From NCBI GenBank assembly GCA_036351115.1, contig JAZBOL010000096.1, positions 1-64,000 on the forward strand: a stretch of DNA of 64,000 nucleotides, written 5' to 3'. A model generated the notes under the pieces. It ran no database searches and was not told the DNA's origin. It saw nothing but the letters and a program-made list of their open reading frames with translations. Shown here in pieces: positions 25,334 to 34,478 of the stretch (its first letter is position 1; each line of letters starts with the position of its first letter). The position numbers and the translations under genes were made by a program. This stretch comes from Marinihelvus sp036351115. GTDB taxonomy: Bacteria > Pseudomonadota > Gammaproteobacteria > Xanthomonadales > SZUA-36.

Positions 25334-27724
25334 ATGAAAACGGCTCGTGCGCTCAAAGCCCTTCTGCCGGTTCCGCTCACCCTCGCCTGCTCCCTGGCCC
25401 TCGCCCAGGACACGAGCAGCGACGACGAATCGGAAGCCATGCTCGAAGAAGTTCTCGTTACCGCCACGCGACGCGTGTCGGACCTGCAAACCACCCCGGT
25501 CGCCGTCACGGCCCTTTCCGGAGACGAACTCGACCAGCTGTTCGCCACCGACATTGGGTCCATCGCCCTGGTGACGCCGAACTTTTCCGCGGCCTCCATC
25601 ACCGGCTTCAACGCGGCGGGCTTCGCGCTCCGCGGCGCTTCCCAGACCGACGTCCTGGTGTACTGGGAGCCGCCGGTCGGCGTGATCGTGGATGACTTCG
25701 TGATTCCGCATGTTCAGACCCAGCTGCTCGAGCCCTTCGACATCGAGAGCGTCGAAGTGCTGCGTGGCCCCCAGGGCACGCTGTTCGGCAAGAACACCAC
25801 CGCGGGCGCCGTGGTCGTCAAGACCCGCCGCCCGGAACTGGAAACCCTCAGCGTCGATGCGCGCCTGCGCATCGGAAACTACGGCCGGATCGAGCCCCGG
25901 CTTGCCCTGAACATTCCCATCGGCGACACCCTCGCCTTTCGCCTGGCCGGCATGGGGCAGGAAAGCGACGGCTACTACCGCAACGGCAAGGTGAGCCCTT
26001 CCCAGGCCACGGAACCGACCAACGAACGAATCGGTGGCGACGACGTGCAGACGGCCCGGGCCAAGCTGCTCTGGGAGCCCAGCGACAACCTGAGCGTGCT
26101 CTTCCAGTACGAGTACCTGAAGGACCGCAGCGACAGCCCGCCGGCCGTCAACACGACGGATCCCAATGCGCCCCAGGCCTGGAACCTCATCGGCTTCCCG
26201 GGCATCACCGGCGGCGACCCCCTGGACCAGGCGGGCGTCTCCTTCCGTGACTTCATCGACGGGCCGGGCAGCGAAACCACCGGCCTGTTCATGAGCGAAG
26301 GCCACCGCATCGACGTGGATGGCTACTACCTCAACATCGACTGGACCTTTGCCGATGGCCGCTACACGCTCTCATCCGTGACCGGTCAGCGCGAACAGAA
26401 ATCGCGCCTGCCGAGCACCTACACCGGTGAGCGCTTCGGTTCCCTGTTCGACGCGACCCGCGATGACGACCGCGAGACCTTCCAGCAGGAAATCCGCCTG
26501 GCCTCGTTCTTCGACGGACCCTTCAACTTCGTCGCCGGCGCCTTTTACCAGACGGACGAAACCAGCTTCAACGTGCTGCAGTATCTCGGCCTGCTGGACT
26601 TCTTCGGCACGGGCGTGCCCGGGGTACTCGACAACGACAACCCGCTCATCATCAGCAACAACCAGGACGCGGAATCCCTCGCCGGCTTCATCGACGTCAC
26701 CTACGACTTCGCCGAGACCTGGCAGATCGCAGGCGGTATCCGCTACACGGACGAGCAGAAGGACTTCTTCTCCCGTCCCGGCACGCCCATCGTGCTGTAC
26801 GGGCGCTCCCCGGGAGATTACCCGTTCGATCCGAACAACGAGGCGGAATTCCCCTGCACGGCGACCACGCCCTGCCAGACCGACTCGCAGAGCTGGAACG
26901 AGCCGACCTACCGGCTGATGATCTCCAACCAGTTCACGGACGATCATTACGGCTATGCGCTGTTCTCCACGGGCTTCAAGTCCGGCGGCTACTCGGACCA
27001 GGCCGGCTCCGGCCTGCAGGTGCCGCTGGAGCGCACCGCCTATGATCCGGAAACGGCCACATCCTTCGAACTCGGCCTCAAGTCTGATCTGATGGGCGGC
27101 CGGGCACGCCTGAACACTGCGGTCTTTTACGTGAAGTACGAAGACATGCAGCGCGCCGCCATCGCCCAGCAGGGCGCCTTCCAGGAGACGGTCGTCTTCA
27201 ACGCTGCCGAAGTTCCCGCCTGGGGCGTCGAGTTCGAGGGCTCCTTCCTGATCACGGAAAATCTCGTGGCCCGGGCGAACGTGGGCTATCTGGATACGCA
27301 GTACGACGAGTTCCTGCTCGACCTCGACCTGGACGGTGCGCCTGACCAGGATCTCAGCGGCCGTACCGTGACCCGCTCACCTGAGTGGACCGCAGGCCTC
27401 GATCTGACCTGGACCTCCATGCTGTCCGGCGGATCCGAACTCCGGGCCCTGGCCGGGATGTACTACGAAGACGAAAGCACTTTCTACTATGCGCCCGTCG
27501 GAGACGGCCAGTTCGATACGACCCTCGAAGCCCGTACCCTGTTCGACGCCAACGTCACCTGGACGGCACCGAACGGCATGTGGTGGGTCTCCGCCTTCGG
27601 CAAGAACCTGACCGACGAGCGCTACAAGAGCGCGTCCCAGTACGTCGGCGGGCTGTGGACCTTCTCCACCTACGCCCCGCCGCGCACCTACGGCGTGGAG
27701 GTCGGGATTTTCTTCCAGAACTGA
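25334..27724 (+). CDS. TonB-dependent outer-membrane receptor
   Basis: The product has 796 residues: a signal peptide (about 1-26, LPVPLTLACSLALAQ) and a plug domain starting at EEVLVTATRRVSDLQTTPVA and containing VEVLRGPQGTLFGKNTTAGA. A 22-strand barrel follows, ending with the aromatic TYGVEVGIFFQN. It imports a large or scarce ligand using TonB energy. The EEVLVTATRR start and FGKNTTAGA plug motif are typical of receptors of Gammaproteobacteria and sphingomonads that scavenge hydrophobic or terpenoid substrates as well as siderophores. The degenerate island operator on its promoter suggests it may import the island substrate; that is inference. Confidence 0.95.
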   Translation: MKTARALKALLPVPLTLACSLALAQDTSSDDESEAMLEEVLVTATRRVSDLQTTPVAVTALSGDELDQLFATDIGSIALVTPNFSAASITGFNAAGFALRGASQTDVLVYWEPPVGVIVDDFVIPHVQTQLLEPFDIESVEVLRGPQGTLFGKNTTAGAVVVKTRRPELETLSVDARLRIGNYGRIEPRLALNIPIGDTLAFRLAGMGQESDGYYRNGKVSPSQATEPTNERIGGDDVQTARAKLLWEPSDNLSVLFQYEYLKDRSDSPPAVNTTDPNAPQAWNLIGFPGITGGDPLDQAGVSFRDFIDGPGSETTGLFMSEGHRIDVDGYYLNIDWTFADGRYTLSSVTGQREQKSRLPSTYTGERFGSLFDATRDDDRETFQQEIRLASFFDGPFNFVAGAFYQTDETSFNVLQYLGLLDFFGTGVPGVLDNDNPLIISNNQDAESLAGFIDVTYDFAETWQIAGGIRYTDEQKDFFSRPGTPIVLYGRSPGDYPFDPNNEAEFPCTATTPCQTDSQSWNEPTYRLMISNQFTDDHYGYALFSTGFKSGGYSDQAGSGLQVPLERTAYDPETATSFELGLKSDLMGGRARLNTAVFYVKYEDMQRAAIAQQGAFQETVVFNAAEVPAWGVEFEGSFLITENLVARANVGYLDTQYDEFLLDLDLDGAPDQDLSGRTVTRSPEWTAGLDLTWTSMLSGGSELRALAGMYYEDESTFYYAPVGDGQFDTTLEARTLFDANVTWTAPNGMWWVSAFGKNLTDERYKSASQYVGGLWTFSTYAPPRTYGVEVGIFFQN

Positions 27725-27777
27725 TCCACGGCGGCCGGGTATTTGCCCGACTTCCGGGACCGGCCAACAGACCAGCA

Positions 27778-27811
27778 AAAACAAAACCGGCCGCATGGCC
27801 GGTTTTGTTTT
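27778..27811. terminator. Strong bidirectional rho-independent terminator
   Basis: The perfect 15-bp stem AAAACAAAACCGGCC / GGCCGGTTTTGTTTT with a GCAT loop lies 54 bases after the TonB-receptor stop. T-rich arms on both strands make it work in either direction. Confidence 0.9.
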
Positions 27812-27873
27812 GCGTTGCTGCCTGAAAACTGCCGTGCGCTGGAAGGCTCGTCCTCTCCCGCGCCCGCCGACCT

Positions 27874-27951
27874 TCACATGTTGCAGAGAATATCGGTCGT
27901 GCCGGCGAACAGGGCGAGGGGAATGAAAAGGAGAAACGCATAGCGGTTCAT
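27874..27951 (-). CDS. Possible 25-residue hydrophobic peptide
   Basis: The minus strand from 27951 reads MNRYAFLLFIPLALFAGTTD then ILCNM and stops. The first 18 residues would form a membrane segment or signal anchor. The ribosome site is weak (GAAG six bases before the ATG). It lies in the 363-bp gap between the receptor and VIT genes, which otherwise shows only the terminator. Such a short frame can occur by chance; homologues would be needed to believe it. Confidence 0.2.
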   Translation of the reverse strand: MNRYAFLLFIPLALFAGTTDILCNM

Positions 27952-28087
27952 GGGGAACTTCAGCAGCAATCATGTTTTGAGGATTGGCGACCGGGACGGA
28001 AACAGCAAGGCTTTTCCGTGAAGGCACCAAACTCGCGGCCTGCGGTGTCATCATGATGGGAACGCCCCACCAAGGAGAAGCCAACCC

Positions 28088-28843
28088 ATGCCTGACCCGG
28101 ACCTGGAAGACCTGCAGCGAGTGCACCACCCGGCGGCGATCCGGGAACGGCTGGAACGCCCTCCAAGGCGGCAACTCGTTTCCGACGCCGTGCTGGGAGG
28201 AATCGACGGCTGCGTCACGACCTTTGCGGTGGTCGCCGGCAGCGTGGGCGCCGGTTTGCCCGGCTCCGTGGCCCTGGTTCTCGGACTCGCCAACCTGCTT
28301 GCCGACGGCTTCAGCATGGCGGTGAGCAACTATGAAGCGGTTCAGGCCGAGGCAGAGCACCTGGCGAATGTGCGCCGGGAGGAGGAGTTGCACGTGGCGC
28401 TTGTCCCCGCAGGCGAGCGCGAGGAAGTAAGGCAGCTGTTCGCCCGCAAGGGTTTCAGCGGCGACATCCTGGAACAGGTGGTGGACACCATTTGTGAGAA
28501 TACGCACAGATGGGTGGATACGATGCTCGTGGAGGAACATGGCCTCTTGCCTGTCCCGCCCCGGGCCTGGCCGTCATCCCTTGCCACGTTCTTCGCTTTC
28601 GTAACGGTGGGCATCGCACCGCTGCTGCCCCTGGCGCTCTCCGGCTTGACCGCTGAACGTCAGTTTACGTTCAGCTGCGGACTCGCTGCGCTGATGTTTT
28701 TCATCGTCGGCAGCCTCAAAGGACTGGCCCTGGGGCGGCCGGCTCTGAGAGCGGGCTTTCGCACCCTGTTGGTCGGCAGCATCGCCGCTGCGCTCGCCTA
28801 CGGCGCCGGGCATGGTCTCCGTGGACTGCTGATGGGCAGCTAG
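28088..28843 (+). CDS. VIT1/CCC1-family iron/manganese transporter
   Basis: The product has 251 residues. The N-terminal helix pair RQLVSDAVLGGIDGCVTTFA / VVAGSVGAGLPGSVALVLGL and the conserved NLLADGFSMAVSNYEAVQAE match the VIT domain (DGxSMAxSxY type). A cytoplasmic metal-binding helical domain with EEELHVALVPAGEREEVRQL follows, then three membrane helices. Family members move Fe2+ or Mn2+ across membranes. The ATG has GGAGAAG eight bases upstream. It stands alone, after a terminator and convergent with the Rieske oxygenase operon. Confidence 0.88.
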   Translation: MPDPDLEDLQRVHHPAAIRERLERPPRRQLVSDAVLGGIDGCVTTFAVVAGSVGAGLPGSVALVLGLANLLADGFSMAVSNYEAVQAEAEHLANVRREEELHVALVPAGEREEVRQLFARKGFSGDILEQVVDTICENTHRWVDTMLVEEHGLLPVPPRAWPSSLATFFAFVTVGIAPLLPLALSGLTAERQFTFSCGLAALMFFIVGSLKGLALGRPALRAGFRTLLVGSIAAALAYGAGHGLRGLLMGS

Positions 28844-28968
28844 CGCCACGGATCGGCACGGAGCGAGGCGCTCCACCCGGGCTTTCGTCCGGCAAGACTC
28901 ATCGGAAAGCGCCCTCAGCTTCGCCGACAACTGGCCCCGGGACGCCCGCCGGTTTCCGCCGGGCCGAA

Positions 28969-30339
28969 CTACTTCTCCCCGTCCAGGTATCGCTGCAACT
29001 CCACGTGGAAATGCCGCAGACGCTGCTCCTGCTCGCTCAGCATGGCGCCCTCGAAACCCCGGGACCGGATGCCCTCCTGCACCACGGGCAACAGCGCCGA
29101 GTCCTGGTCGAGCACCAGGCCGAGGTTCGCAGGCTCGCCGGGGCCGACGTACTCGGTGTCCGGGCGAATATCGCCGGTCAGGTCCGTGCCCTCCGGCAGG
29201 CCCATCCAGCCCGGGACCGTGTAGTCCGGGTCTTCCACCGGACGGATCAGGGTCATGGTGTCGTAAAAAAAGCGCTCCGGGTCCGTGGGATGCGGCATGA
29301 AGCGCATGAGGAACACGCCCTCCGGGTGCATGCCGATCTGCACGTTGGGGAAGATGCCCGTGGCCCAGCTGTCCGTCAGCTGGCCGTCAGTGAAGTGGTC
29401 ATAGTCCAGCCCCACCCGCCTGGCGCGTTCGCGCTTGGCCCGGGCGATGGCGGCGCGCACGTCACGGGCGCTGCCGTCCCAGGTCGACGGGTCCATGCTG
29501 GCTTCGGCCATCATGTATTCCAGGCTCGGATTCATGGCGTCCTGGTCGTCCTGGCGTTGGGTCTTCACCGCGATGGGCACCAGCATGCGGCTGCAGCCGT
29601 GGGGATAGAGATCCACCTGCACCCCCAGGTCGTCCATGACGTCCTGGGTCTCCGGGTGCACCGCGTGGAGGTGATAGGTCTCGTAGAAGGCGTCGACACC
29701 GGTTTTCCAGTTGGCCTTCCATTCGGACACCACGTGGCGGACGCAGACCATTTTTTCCAGTTCGTAGCTTTCCAGGTAACCCTCGGGCAGGCCGAGGCGA
29801 TCATCCAGGGGCGGCGCGTCGTCATCCAGGTTGATGAAGATCAGCCCGGCCTTGCGCTCGCAGCGCACCTCGCGCATGCGGATGTTGTCGCACAGGGCGC
29901 CCTCGCGGAAGGTCTCCCGGTCCGTGACGTGCGTGCACTCGCCTTCCAGGTTGTAGCGCCAGGAGTGGAAGGAGCAGGTGAACTGCATGGCGCTTCCCCG
30001 GTCGTTGTGCACCAGGCGGTTTCCGCGGTGGGCGCAGACGTTGTAGAAGGCCTTGACCTCGCCGTCGTCCTGTCGCACCACCACGATGTTTTCGTGGCGC
30101 AGGCGGTACACGGAGTAGTCCCCGGGTTCGGGAAGGTCCGACTCCACCGCTGCAATGAGCCACGCCCGGGTCCAGAGCCGATCCCACTCCCGGTCCATCC
30201 ACGCGGGCTCGAAGTAGGGCTCGTTGGCGATGCGCCCGGTCCCGTTGTCCACGTAGGGCTGTTTGGCTTCCAGGCTGTCCGGCCCCGCGTGGGGGTCGAT
30301 CTGCCAGCTTTCCACGATGTTGAGTTTCATCTTGTCCAT
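28969..30339 (-). CDS. Rieske ring-hydroxylating oxygenase, alpha subunit (no. 1)
   Basis: The product has 456 residues. The Rieske 2Fe-2S motif is C102-x-H104 (CAHRGNRLV) and C122-x2-H125 (CSFHSWRYN). The mononuclear-iron region is VDAFYETYHLHAVHPETQDV, with the expected Asp and His ligands. It should use reduced ferredoxin and O2 to hydroxylate a substrate. No beta subunit is nearby, so it is probably a homo-oligomer of the alpha-only type used on steroids, terpenoids or carnitine-like substrates. It is the last gene of the six-gene operon that starts at 35699. The substrate cannot be read from the sequence. Confidence 0.92.
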   Translation of the reverse strand: MDKMKLNIVESWQIDPHAGPDSLEAKQPYVDNGTGRIANEPYFEPAWMDREWDRLWTRAWLIAAVESDLPEPGDYSVYRLRHENIVVVRQDDGEVKAFYNVCAHRGNRLVHNDRGSAMQFTCSFHSWRYNLEGECTHVTDRETFREGALCDNIRMREVRCERKAGLIFINLDDDAPPLDDRLGLPEGYLESYELEKMVCVRHVVSEWKANWKTGVDAFYETYHLHAVHPETQDVMDDLGVQVDLYPHGCSRMLVPIAVKTQRQDDQDAMNPSLEYMMAEASMDPSTWDGSARDVRAAIARAKRERARRVGLDYDHFTDGQLTDSWATGIFPNVQIGMHPEGVFLMRFMPHPTDPERFFYDTMTLIRPVEDPDYTVPGWMGLPEGTDLTGDIRPDTEYVGPGEPANLGLVLDQDSALLPVVQEGIRSRGFEGAMLSEQEQRLRHFHVELQRYLDGEK

Positions 30340-30367
30340 TGCGTTGCTCCCCAGTCAGGCAATCCTC

Positions 30368-30940
30368 TCAGGCGACCTTGTTGAACTCGCCGAACTCGCA
30401 GTACGGCTCCTTCTGCACCAGGCCGAGGGCGAAGCTCATTTTCACCATGCCGACGATAACGCCCAGGGCCATGGAGATGTTGAGGATTTCCTCCTCGCTG
30501 AAATGGCGCCGCAGCTTCCCGAAGAGTTCCGGCGTGAGCTCACCTTCCCGGTTGTCCAGGGCGATCTGGTCGGCCAGTTCCATCACTGCCGCCTCGTCCT
30601 CGTCGAAGCTGCTGTAGTCCTGCGCCCACATGGCCTGGACCTGCTCCTCGCTGTAGCCCTGGGCGATCACGCTCGGCACGTTCTGGTTGTTGCAGGTGCG
30701 ACAGCCGTGGCTCATGGACAGGCGCAGCCGCGCCAGCTGCATGTACTTTTCCGCCACGCGGCCCTCGAAAAACAGCTTCTGGTAGAACTCGACCATGGCG
30801 AAATTGAGCAGTTCCGGCGCCTTGGCGAAGACCTGCACGAAGGTGGCGTCGCCGGTCAGCTCCTGGAGAGCGTCATAGGCCGCCCGCGCGCCGGCATCCA
30901 TGTCTTCCGGGTCCATTCGACTCAGTACGGTTTCAATCAT
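30368..30940 (-). CDS. Carboxymuconolactone decarboxylase / AhpD-like family protein
   Basis: The product has 190 residues. The CMD core carries RLRLSMSHGCRTCNNQNVPS, with the C-x2-C pair of AhpD-type alkylhydroperoxidase domains, and downstream FALGLVQKEP. In related clusters such proteins act as redox partners, hydratases or decarboxylases, so the role here is open. The gene starts three bases after the SDR stop and is followed 28 bases later by Rieske oxygenase no. 1, so it is inside the operon. Length is somewhat longer than typical AhpD (about 175). Confidence 0.8.
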   Translation of the reverse strand: MIETVLSRMDPEDMDAGARAAYDALQELTGDATFVQVFAKAPELLNFAMVEFYQKLFFEGRVAEKYMQLARLRLSMSHGCRTCNNQNVPSVIAQGYSEEQVQAMWAQDYSSFDEDEAAVMELADQIALDNREGELTPELFGKLRRHFSEEEILNISMALGVIVGMVKMSFALGLVQKEPYCEFGEFNKVA

Positions 30941-30943
30941 GGT

Positions 30944-31846
30944 TCAGTCCTCGATCTTGAAGTAATCCGGCTTGCCGCCGGGCCACACGGCACCCCACTG
31001 CTGGTTGCCGCCGTCCACCACCAGCACCTCGCCGGTGATGAAGCTGCCCGAGGGCGCCGACAGGTAGACCACCGCCTGGGCGATGTCGAACACGTCGCCG
31101 GTCCGGCGCATGGGATTGGAATCCTTGAAGCGCTCGGCGGCGCCCGGCGGGTAAACGTTGAACCCCTCGGTCTCGATGCTGCCGGGGGACACGCAGTTGA
31201 CCCGGATGTCCAGGGGCGCCCATTCCGTGGACAGGGTCTTGGAAAGATAGATCACCCCGGCCCGGGCCGCACAGGTGTGCGCCACCTGGGGCATGCCCTT
31301 CCAGACGTTGGCCACGATATTGACGATGCTGCCGGGTTTCCCCGCATCGCGCCAGCGGCGCGCCGCCGCCTGCATCATGTACCAGCTGCCGTTCAGGTTG
31401 GTGTCGATGACCGCATTCCAGCCCTTCACGGAGAAGTCGATGGCGGCCTGGGGAAACTGGCCACCGCCGTTGTTCACCAGCGTGTCCAGGCGTCCGTAGC
31501 GCTCCCAGGTATCGGCCATGAGGGCATCGACCTGCTCCGGATCCCGGATGGTCATGGCCTGGTAGTGCACGTCCTTACCGAGCAGTTCCTTCACCTGGCC
31601 CGAGGTTTCCTCGAGCTTGTGCTCCCGTCGGCCGCAGATGACCACCTGCGCCCCGAGGCGGCTCATGAGAAAGGTCATGGCCTTGCCCATGCCGGAACCG
31701 CCGCCGGAAATGACGAACACCCGGCCGTCGAGCAGGTTGTCGGCGAACACCGTCGGATGGCTCGCCAGTTCCTCGGCGCTCATGCCCCAGTTGGGCGTTT
31801 CCGGCAGGTCATCCGCCGCTTCGGTTTTACTGATTGAACTTGCCAT
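30944..31846 (-). CDS. SDR oxidoreductase, enoyl-CoA reductase-like branch
   Basis: The product has 300 residues with an N-terminal extension of about 40. The cofactor motif is VFVISGGGSGMGKAMTFLMS, with LVNNGGGQFP as the NNAG equivalent. The usual catalytic YxxxK is absent: at that position (about 191-195) the sequence reads TCAAR in HTCAARAGVIYLSKTLSTEW. This pattern recalls peroxisomal trans-2-enoyl-CoA reductase and 2,4-dienoyl-CoA reductase (…AARAGV…), so a role on unsaturated CoA esters is likely, not simple alcohol oxidation. The ATG at 31846 has GGAG nine bases upstream. It belongs to the six-gene operon, after the thiolase. Confidence 0.82.
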   Translation of the reverse strand: MASSISKTEAADDLPETPNWGMSAEELASHPTVFADNLLDGRVFVISGGGSGMGKAMTFLMSRLGAQVVICGRREHKLEETSGQVKELLGKDVHYQAMTIRDPEQVDALMADTWERYGRLDTLVNNGGGQFPQAAIDFSVKGWNAVIDTNLNGSWYMMQAAARRWRDAGKPGSIVNIVANVWKGMPQVAHTCAARAGVIYLSKTLSTEWAPLDIRVNCVSPGSIETEGFNVYPPGAAERFKDSNPMRRTGDVFDIAQAVVYLSAPSGSFITGEVLVVDGGNQQWGAVWPGGKPDYFKIED

Positions 31847-31855
31847 GGCTTGCTC

Positions 31856-33058
31856 CTACCCGCCGTTCAGGCCAAAGATCGAAACGCTTGCGACGTTCCG
31901 GTTCGGCACGCCCCCCAGGTTGTGCGTCAGCCCCAGGGCGGGAGTGTCCAGCTGCCGTTGGCCGGCCCGGCCCAGCAGCTGCGTGTAAATTTCGTAGACC
32001 ATGCGCAGACCGCTGGCGCCCACCGGGTGTCCGAAACACTTCAGGCCTCCGTCGGGCTGGCATGGCAGGATGCCGTCGCGGTCATAGCGCCCGTCGAGCA
32101 CGTCGTCGACCGCCCGGCCCGGCCCGGAGAGACCCAGGTCTTCCATGAGTACGAGCTCCGTGATGGAAAAACAGTCGTGCACTTCGATGAGATCCAGCTC
32201 CCGGAGCGGGTCGCTGATGCCCGCCTCGGCATAGGCCCGCTGCGCGGCGCGCTGCGTGGTGATGGTGTGGGCACCGTCCCACTCGCTGCTGCCCTGCTCC
32301 CAGCCGTTGCTGGGCGCCAGCTGCATGGCCTTGATGGTGATGAAATCCGTGTGGCCGAGGGCCCGGGCGTGCTCCGGCGTGGTGACGATGGCGCAGGCAG
32401 CGCCGTCGCTGACACCGCAGCAGTCCAGCACGCCCAGGGGATAGGCCACCATGGGCGCGCCGAGCACGTCCTCTTCCGTGATGGCGCGGCGCAGATGCGC
32501 TTTCTCATTGTGCAGCCCGTTGTCATGGCTCTTTTTCGAGATGTGCGCCATGGCCCGGCGCACCTCGTCCATGTCACGACCGAATTTTCGGGCGTAAGCC
32601 GTGGCCAGCTGGGCGAAGGAGCCCGGCGGCGTCGCGCTGGGCTGCCAGAGATCCTCGAAGCTGCCCTTGGCGCGCTCGGGCAGCCCGGCATAGCCCGTGT
32701 CCTTGAGCTTCTCCACGCCCATGGCGAGGGCCACGTCGCAGGCGCCGGCGGCCACCGCGTAGGCCGCGCCACGCAGGGCTTCCGTGCCGGTCGCGCAGAG
32801 GTTTTCCACGCGGGTCACGGGCACGTTCGGCAGGCGCAGGGCCTGGCTCAGGGGCAGACCGGATTTGCCCGTGCTCTGCTCCTGGTAGAACACGCCCAGC
32901 CAGGCCGCGCCCAGCTGCTCCGGCTCGATGCCCGCGTCCGCGCGGGCCTCGCTCCAGGCTTCGAGCATGAGCTCCGGCGGGCCGCAGTCCCAGCGTTCCC
33001 CGAACCGGGAACACCCCATGCCGATGATCGCCACCTTGTCGCGGATGCCGTCAGCCAT
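31856..33058 (-). CDS. SCP2/SCP-x-type thiolase or retro-aldolase-like protein
   Basis: The product has 400 residues. The nucleophile region is VTRVENLCATGTEALRGAAY (catalytic Cys), and the C-terminal regions LIEVHDCFSITELVLMEDLG and GGLKCFGHPVGASGLRMVYE match SCP-type thiolases. Proteins of this branch, such as Ltp2, often pair with a DUF35 (OB-fold, zinc ribbon) partner, and may cleave C-C bonds by retro-aldol or thiolysis. The DUF35 partner here is encoded by the upstream gene, whose stop overlaps this ATG by eight bases. The thiolase would release acetyl- or propionyl-CoA from the degraded substrate. The direction of catalysis is inferred. Confidence 0.85.
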   Translation of the reverse strand: MADGIRDKVAIIGMGCSRFGERWDCGPPELMLEAWSEARADAGIEPEQLGAAWLGVFYQEQSTGKSGLPLSQALRLPNVPVTRVENLCATGTEALRGAAYAVAAGACDVALAMGVEKLKDTGYAGLPERAKGSFEDLWQPSATPPGSFAQLATAYARKFGRDMDEVRRAMAHISKKSHDNGLHNEKAHLRRAITEEDVLGAPMVAYPLGVLDCCGVSDGAACAIVTTPEHARALGHTDFITIKAMQLAPSNGWEQGSSEWDGAHTITTQRAAQRAYAEAGISDPLRELDLIEVHDCFSITELVLMEDLGLSGPGRAVDDVLDGRYDRDGILPCQPDGGLKCFGHPVGASGLRMVYEIYTQLLGRAGQRQLDTPALGLTHNLGGVPNRNVASVSIFGLNGG

Positions 33059-34475
33059 GGTCGGTCTCCGCCGGTGCGGGCTTCCAGAAGTAGCGGCGGA
33101 AGCCGCGCCGGTCGTCGAAATCCTTGATGCGGAACGCCATGCGCACGGCGTCGCCGGCCGCCAGCTCGCCGGCCTCGAAGTCGGTGAACTCGAGCATGAC
33201 GTTGGCCCCGTCAGGGAAATGCACGTTGCCGAAGATCAGCGGCGGCCGCGGTGTCCAGGCCAGCCAGTCTTCCGTGAAGGAATTGACCTCGCCGGGGAGG
33301 TCCGCCATGGGCTCGAGTTCCTGGGTGCCCGCCGCCCGGCAGTGCAGGCAGAGCTCGGAGCGGGGGAACTGGAGCTTGCCGCAGGCACTGCAGCGCCCCC
33401 CCAGGAAACCGTGCAATTCCTCGTGGCGTCGCGCCGCCGCGGACTGGGCGCTGCGGTTGTCACGCTCGGCCCGCAGGCCGCCGTCGATTTCCATCAGGCG
33501 ACGCAGGCCCAGGTAGCGCGTGTAGTTGGGCTCGACCCGCACGCGCGCAGGACGACTTTCCCGGCGCGCCGCCCCGGTGGCGCGCAACAGGATGACGTCG
33601 AAGCCCTGCCCGGCGCCGATCAACAGGATCAGCTGGCCCGCCCCGGCCCGGGTGAGAGCCCGGTCCAGGAGCAACAGGGGCTGCGCCGCGCCACACAGTC
33701 CCACCTCGGCTTCCACGTCCGCCAGCAGGTCTGCATCTTCCAGGCCGGCATCCTTCGCGACGACCCGCGTGACCGAAGCCGGCAGGCCGGCGAGGCAGTA
33801 GCTCACGTCCCCTGCCTGGATGCCGGCGGATTCGAGCACCTCGCCGATCAGGGCCTTCAGGGGACGACGAATGCCCGCGTCCCTGGTCCAGCGCGCTTCG
33901 AGACGATAGTCGAAGCGTCGGTCCGCCTGCCGGTAGCGGTCCACGAAGTCACTCGAGCGGGTCGACCAGGCCAGCGCTTCGGCCAGGCCGGGCCCTTCCC
34001 CGACCAGCACGGCAGCCGCGCCGTGGCCCAGCTCCGTTTCGCCCTCGCTGCCCGGCTGGGCATCCACGCAATCGCTGGCACACAGCAGGGTCGATACCCC
34101 GGACTCGAGGGACTCGATGAGTGCGGACGTCGCTGCGCGGCGTGACCCGCCGCTTTCGAGCAGGCGCGTGGATGCCGGCAGCCCCAGGGCCTCCCGTACG
34201 ATGCCCGCGTTGGATCGGTCGGCGAAGGGCAGGCTCGTGGAGGCCAGCAGCAGCCGGGCAGGCGCCGGGGCGTCGGAATCGATACCGCGACCCGCTTCCA
34301 CCGCCAGGGTCAGGCTGTCCTCGTCCCAGTGGGCAAAACTGCGGGTCCCCTGGCCCGGACGGACCCGCCCGCGCGCCCAGCCCACGGCGTCGGTCATCGT
34401 GCGACGCTCGATGCGCCAGCGCGGCAGGTAGGCCGCGCTGGCGGTGATTCCAGGACTGGCGGTGGGCCCGGCCAA
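33051..34475 (-). CDS. HMG-CoA-synthase-like / DUF35 fusion protein, catalytic residues apparently lost
   Basis: The product has 474 residues. Residues 1-300 have a thiolase-superfamily fold like HMG-CoA synthase or KAS III (LLLASTSLPFADRSNAGIVR). Where the nucleophilic Cys is expected the sequence is ESGGSRRAATSAL (107-119), so it is Ser or Arg, and the later His region reads LAGLPASVTR with no His. Residues about 355-474 are a DUF35 module: zinc ribbon C362-x2-C365 and C376-x2-C379, then an OB fold with EVNSFTEDWLAWTPRPPLIF. In archaea a thiolase, a DUF35 protein and HMG-CoA synthase form one complex; here the last two are fused. It probably scaffolds the thiolase next door rather than catalysing. 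Confidence 0.8.
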   Translation of the reverse strand: MAGPTASPGITASAAYLPRWRIERRTMTDAVGWARGRVRPGQGTRSFAHWDEDSLTLAVEAGRGIDSDAPAPARLLLASTSLPFADRSNAGIVREALGLPASTRLLESGGSRRAATSALIESLESGVSTLLCASDCVDAQPGSEGETELGHGAAAVLVGEGPGLAEALAWSTRSSDFVDRYRQADRRFDYRLEARWTRDAGIRRPLKALIGEVLESAGIQAGDVSYCLAGLPASVTRVVAKDAGLEDADLLADVEAEVGLCGAAQPLLLLDRALTRAGAGQLILLIGAGQGFDVILLRATGAARRESRPARVRVEPNYTRYLGLRRLMEIDGGLRAERDNRSAQSAAARRHEELHGFLGGRCSACGKLQFPRSELCLHCRAAGTQELEPMADLPGEVNSFTEDWLAWTPRPPLIFGNVHFPDGANVMLEFTDFEAGELAAGDAVRMAFRIKDFDDRRGFRRYFWKPAPAETDHG

Positions 34476-34478
34476 GCG

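Noticed and set aside
28925..28968. Hairpin-like GC-rich repeats after the Rieske operon
   Set aside because: The repeats (CCGGCGG) are direct, not inverted, and no T-tract follows. It is not an intrinsic terminator.
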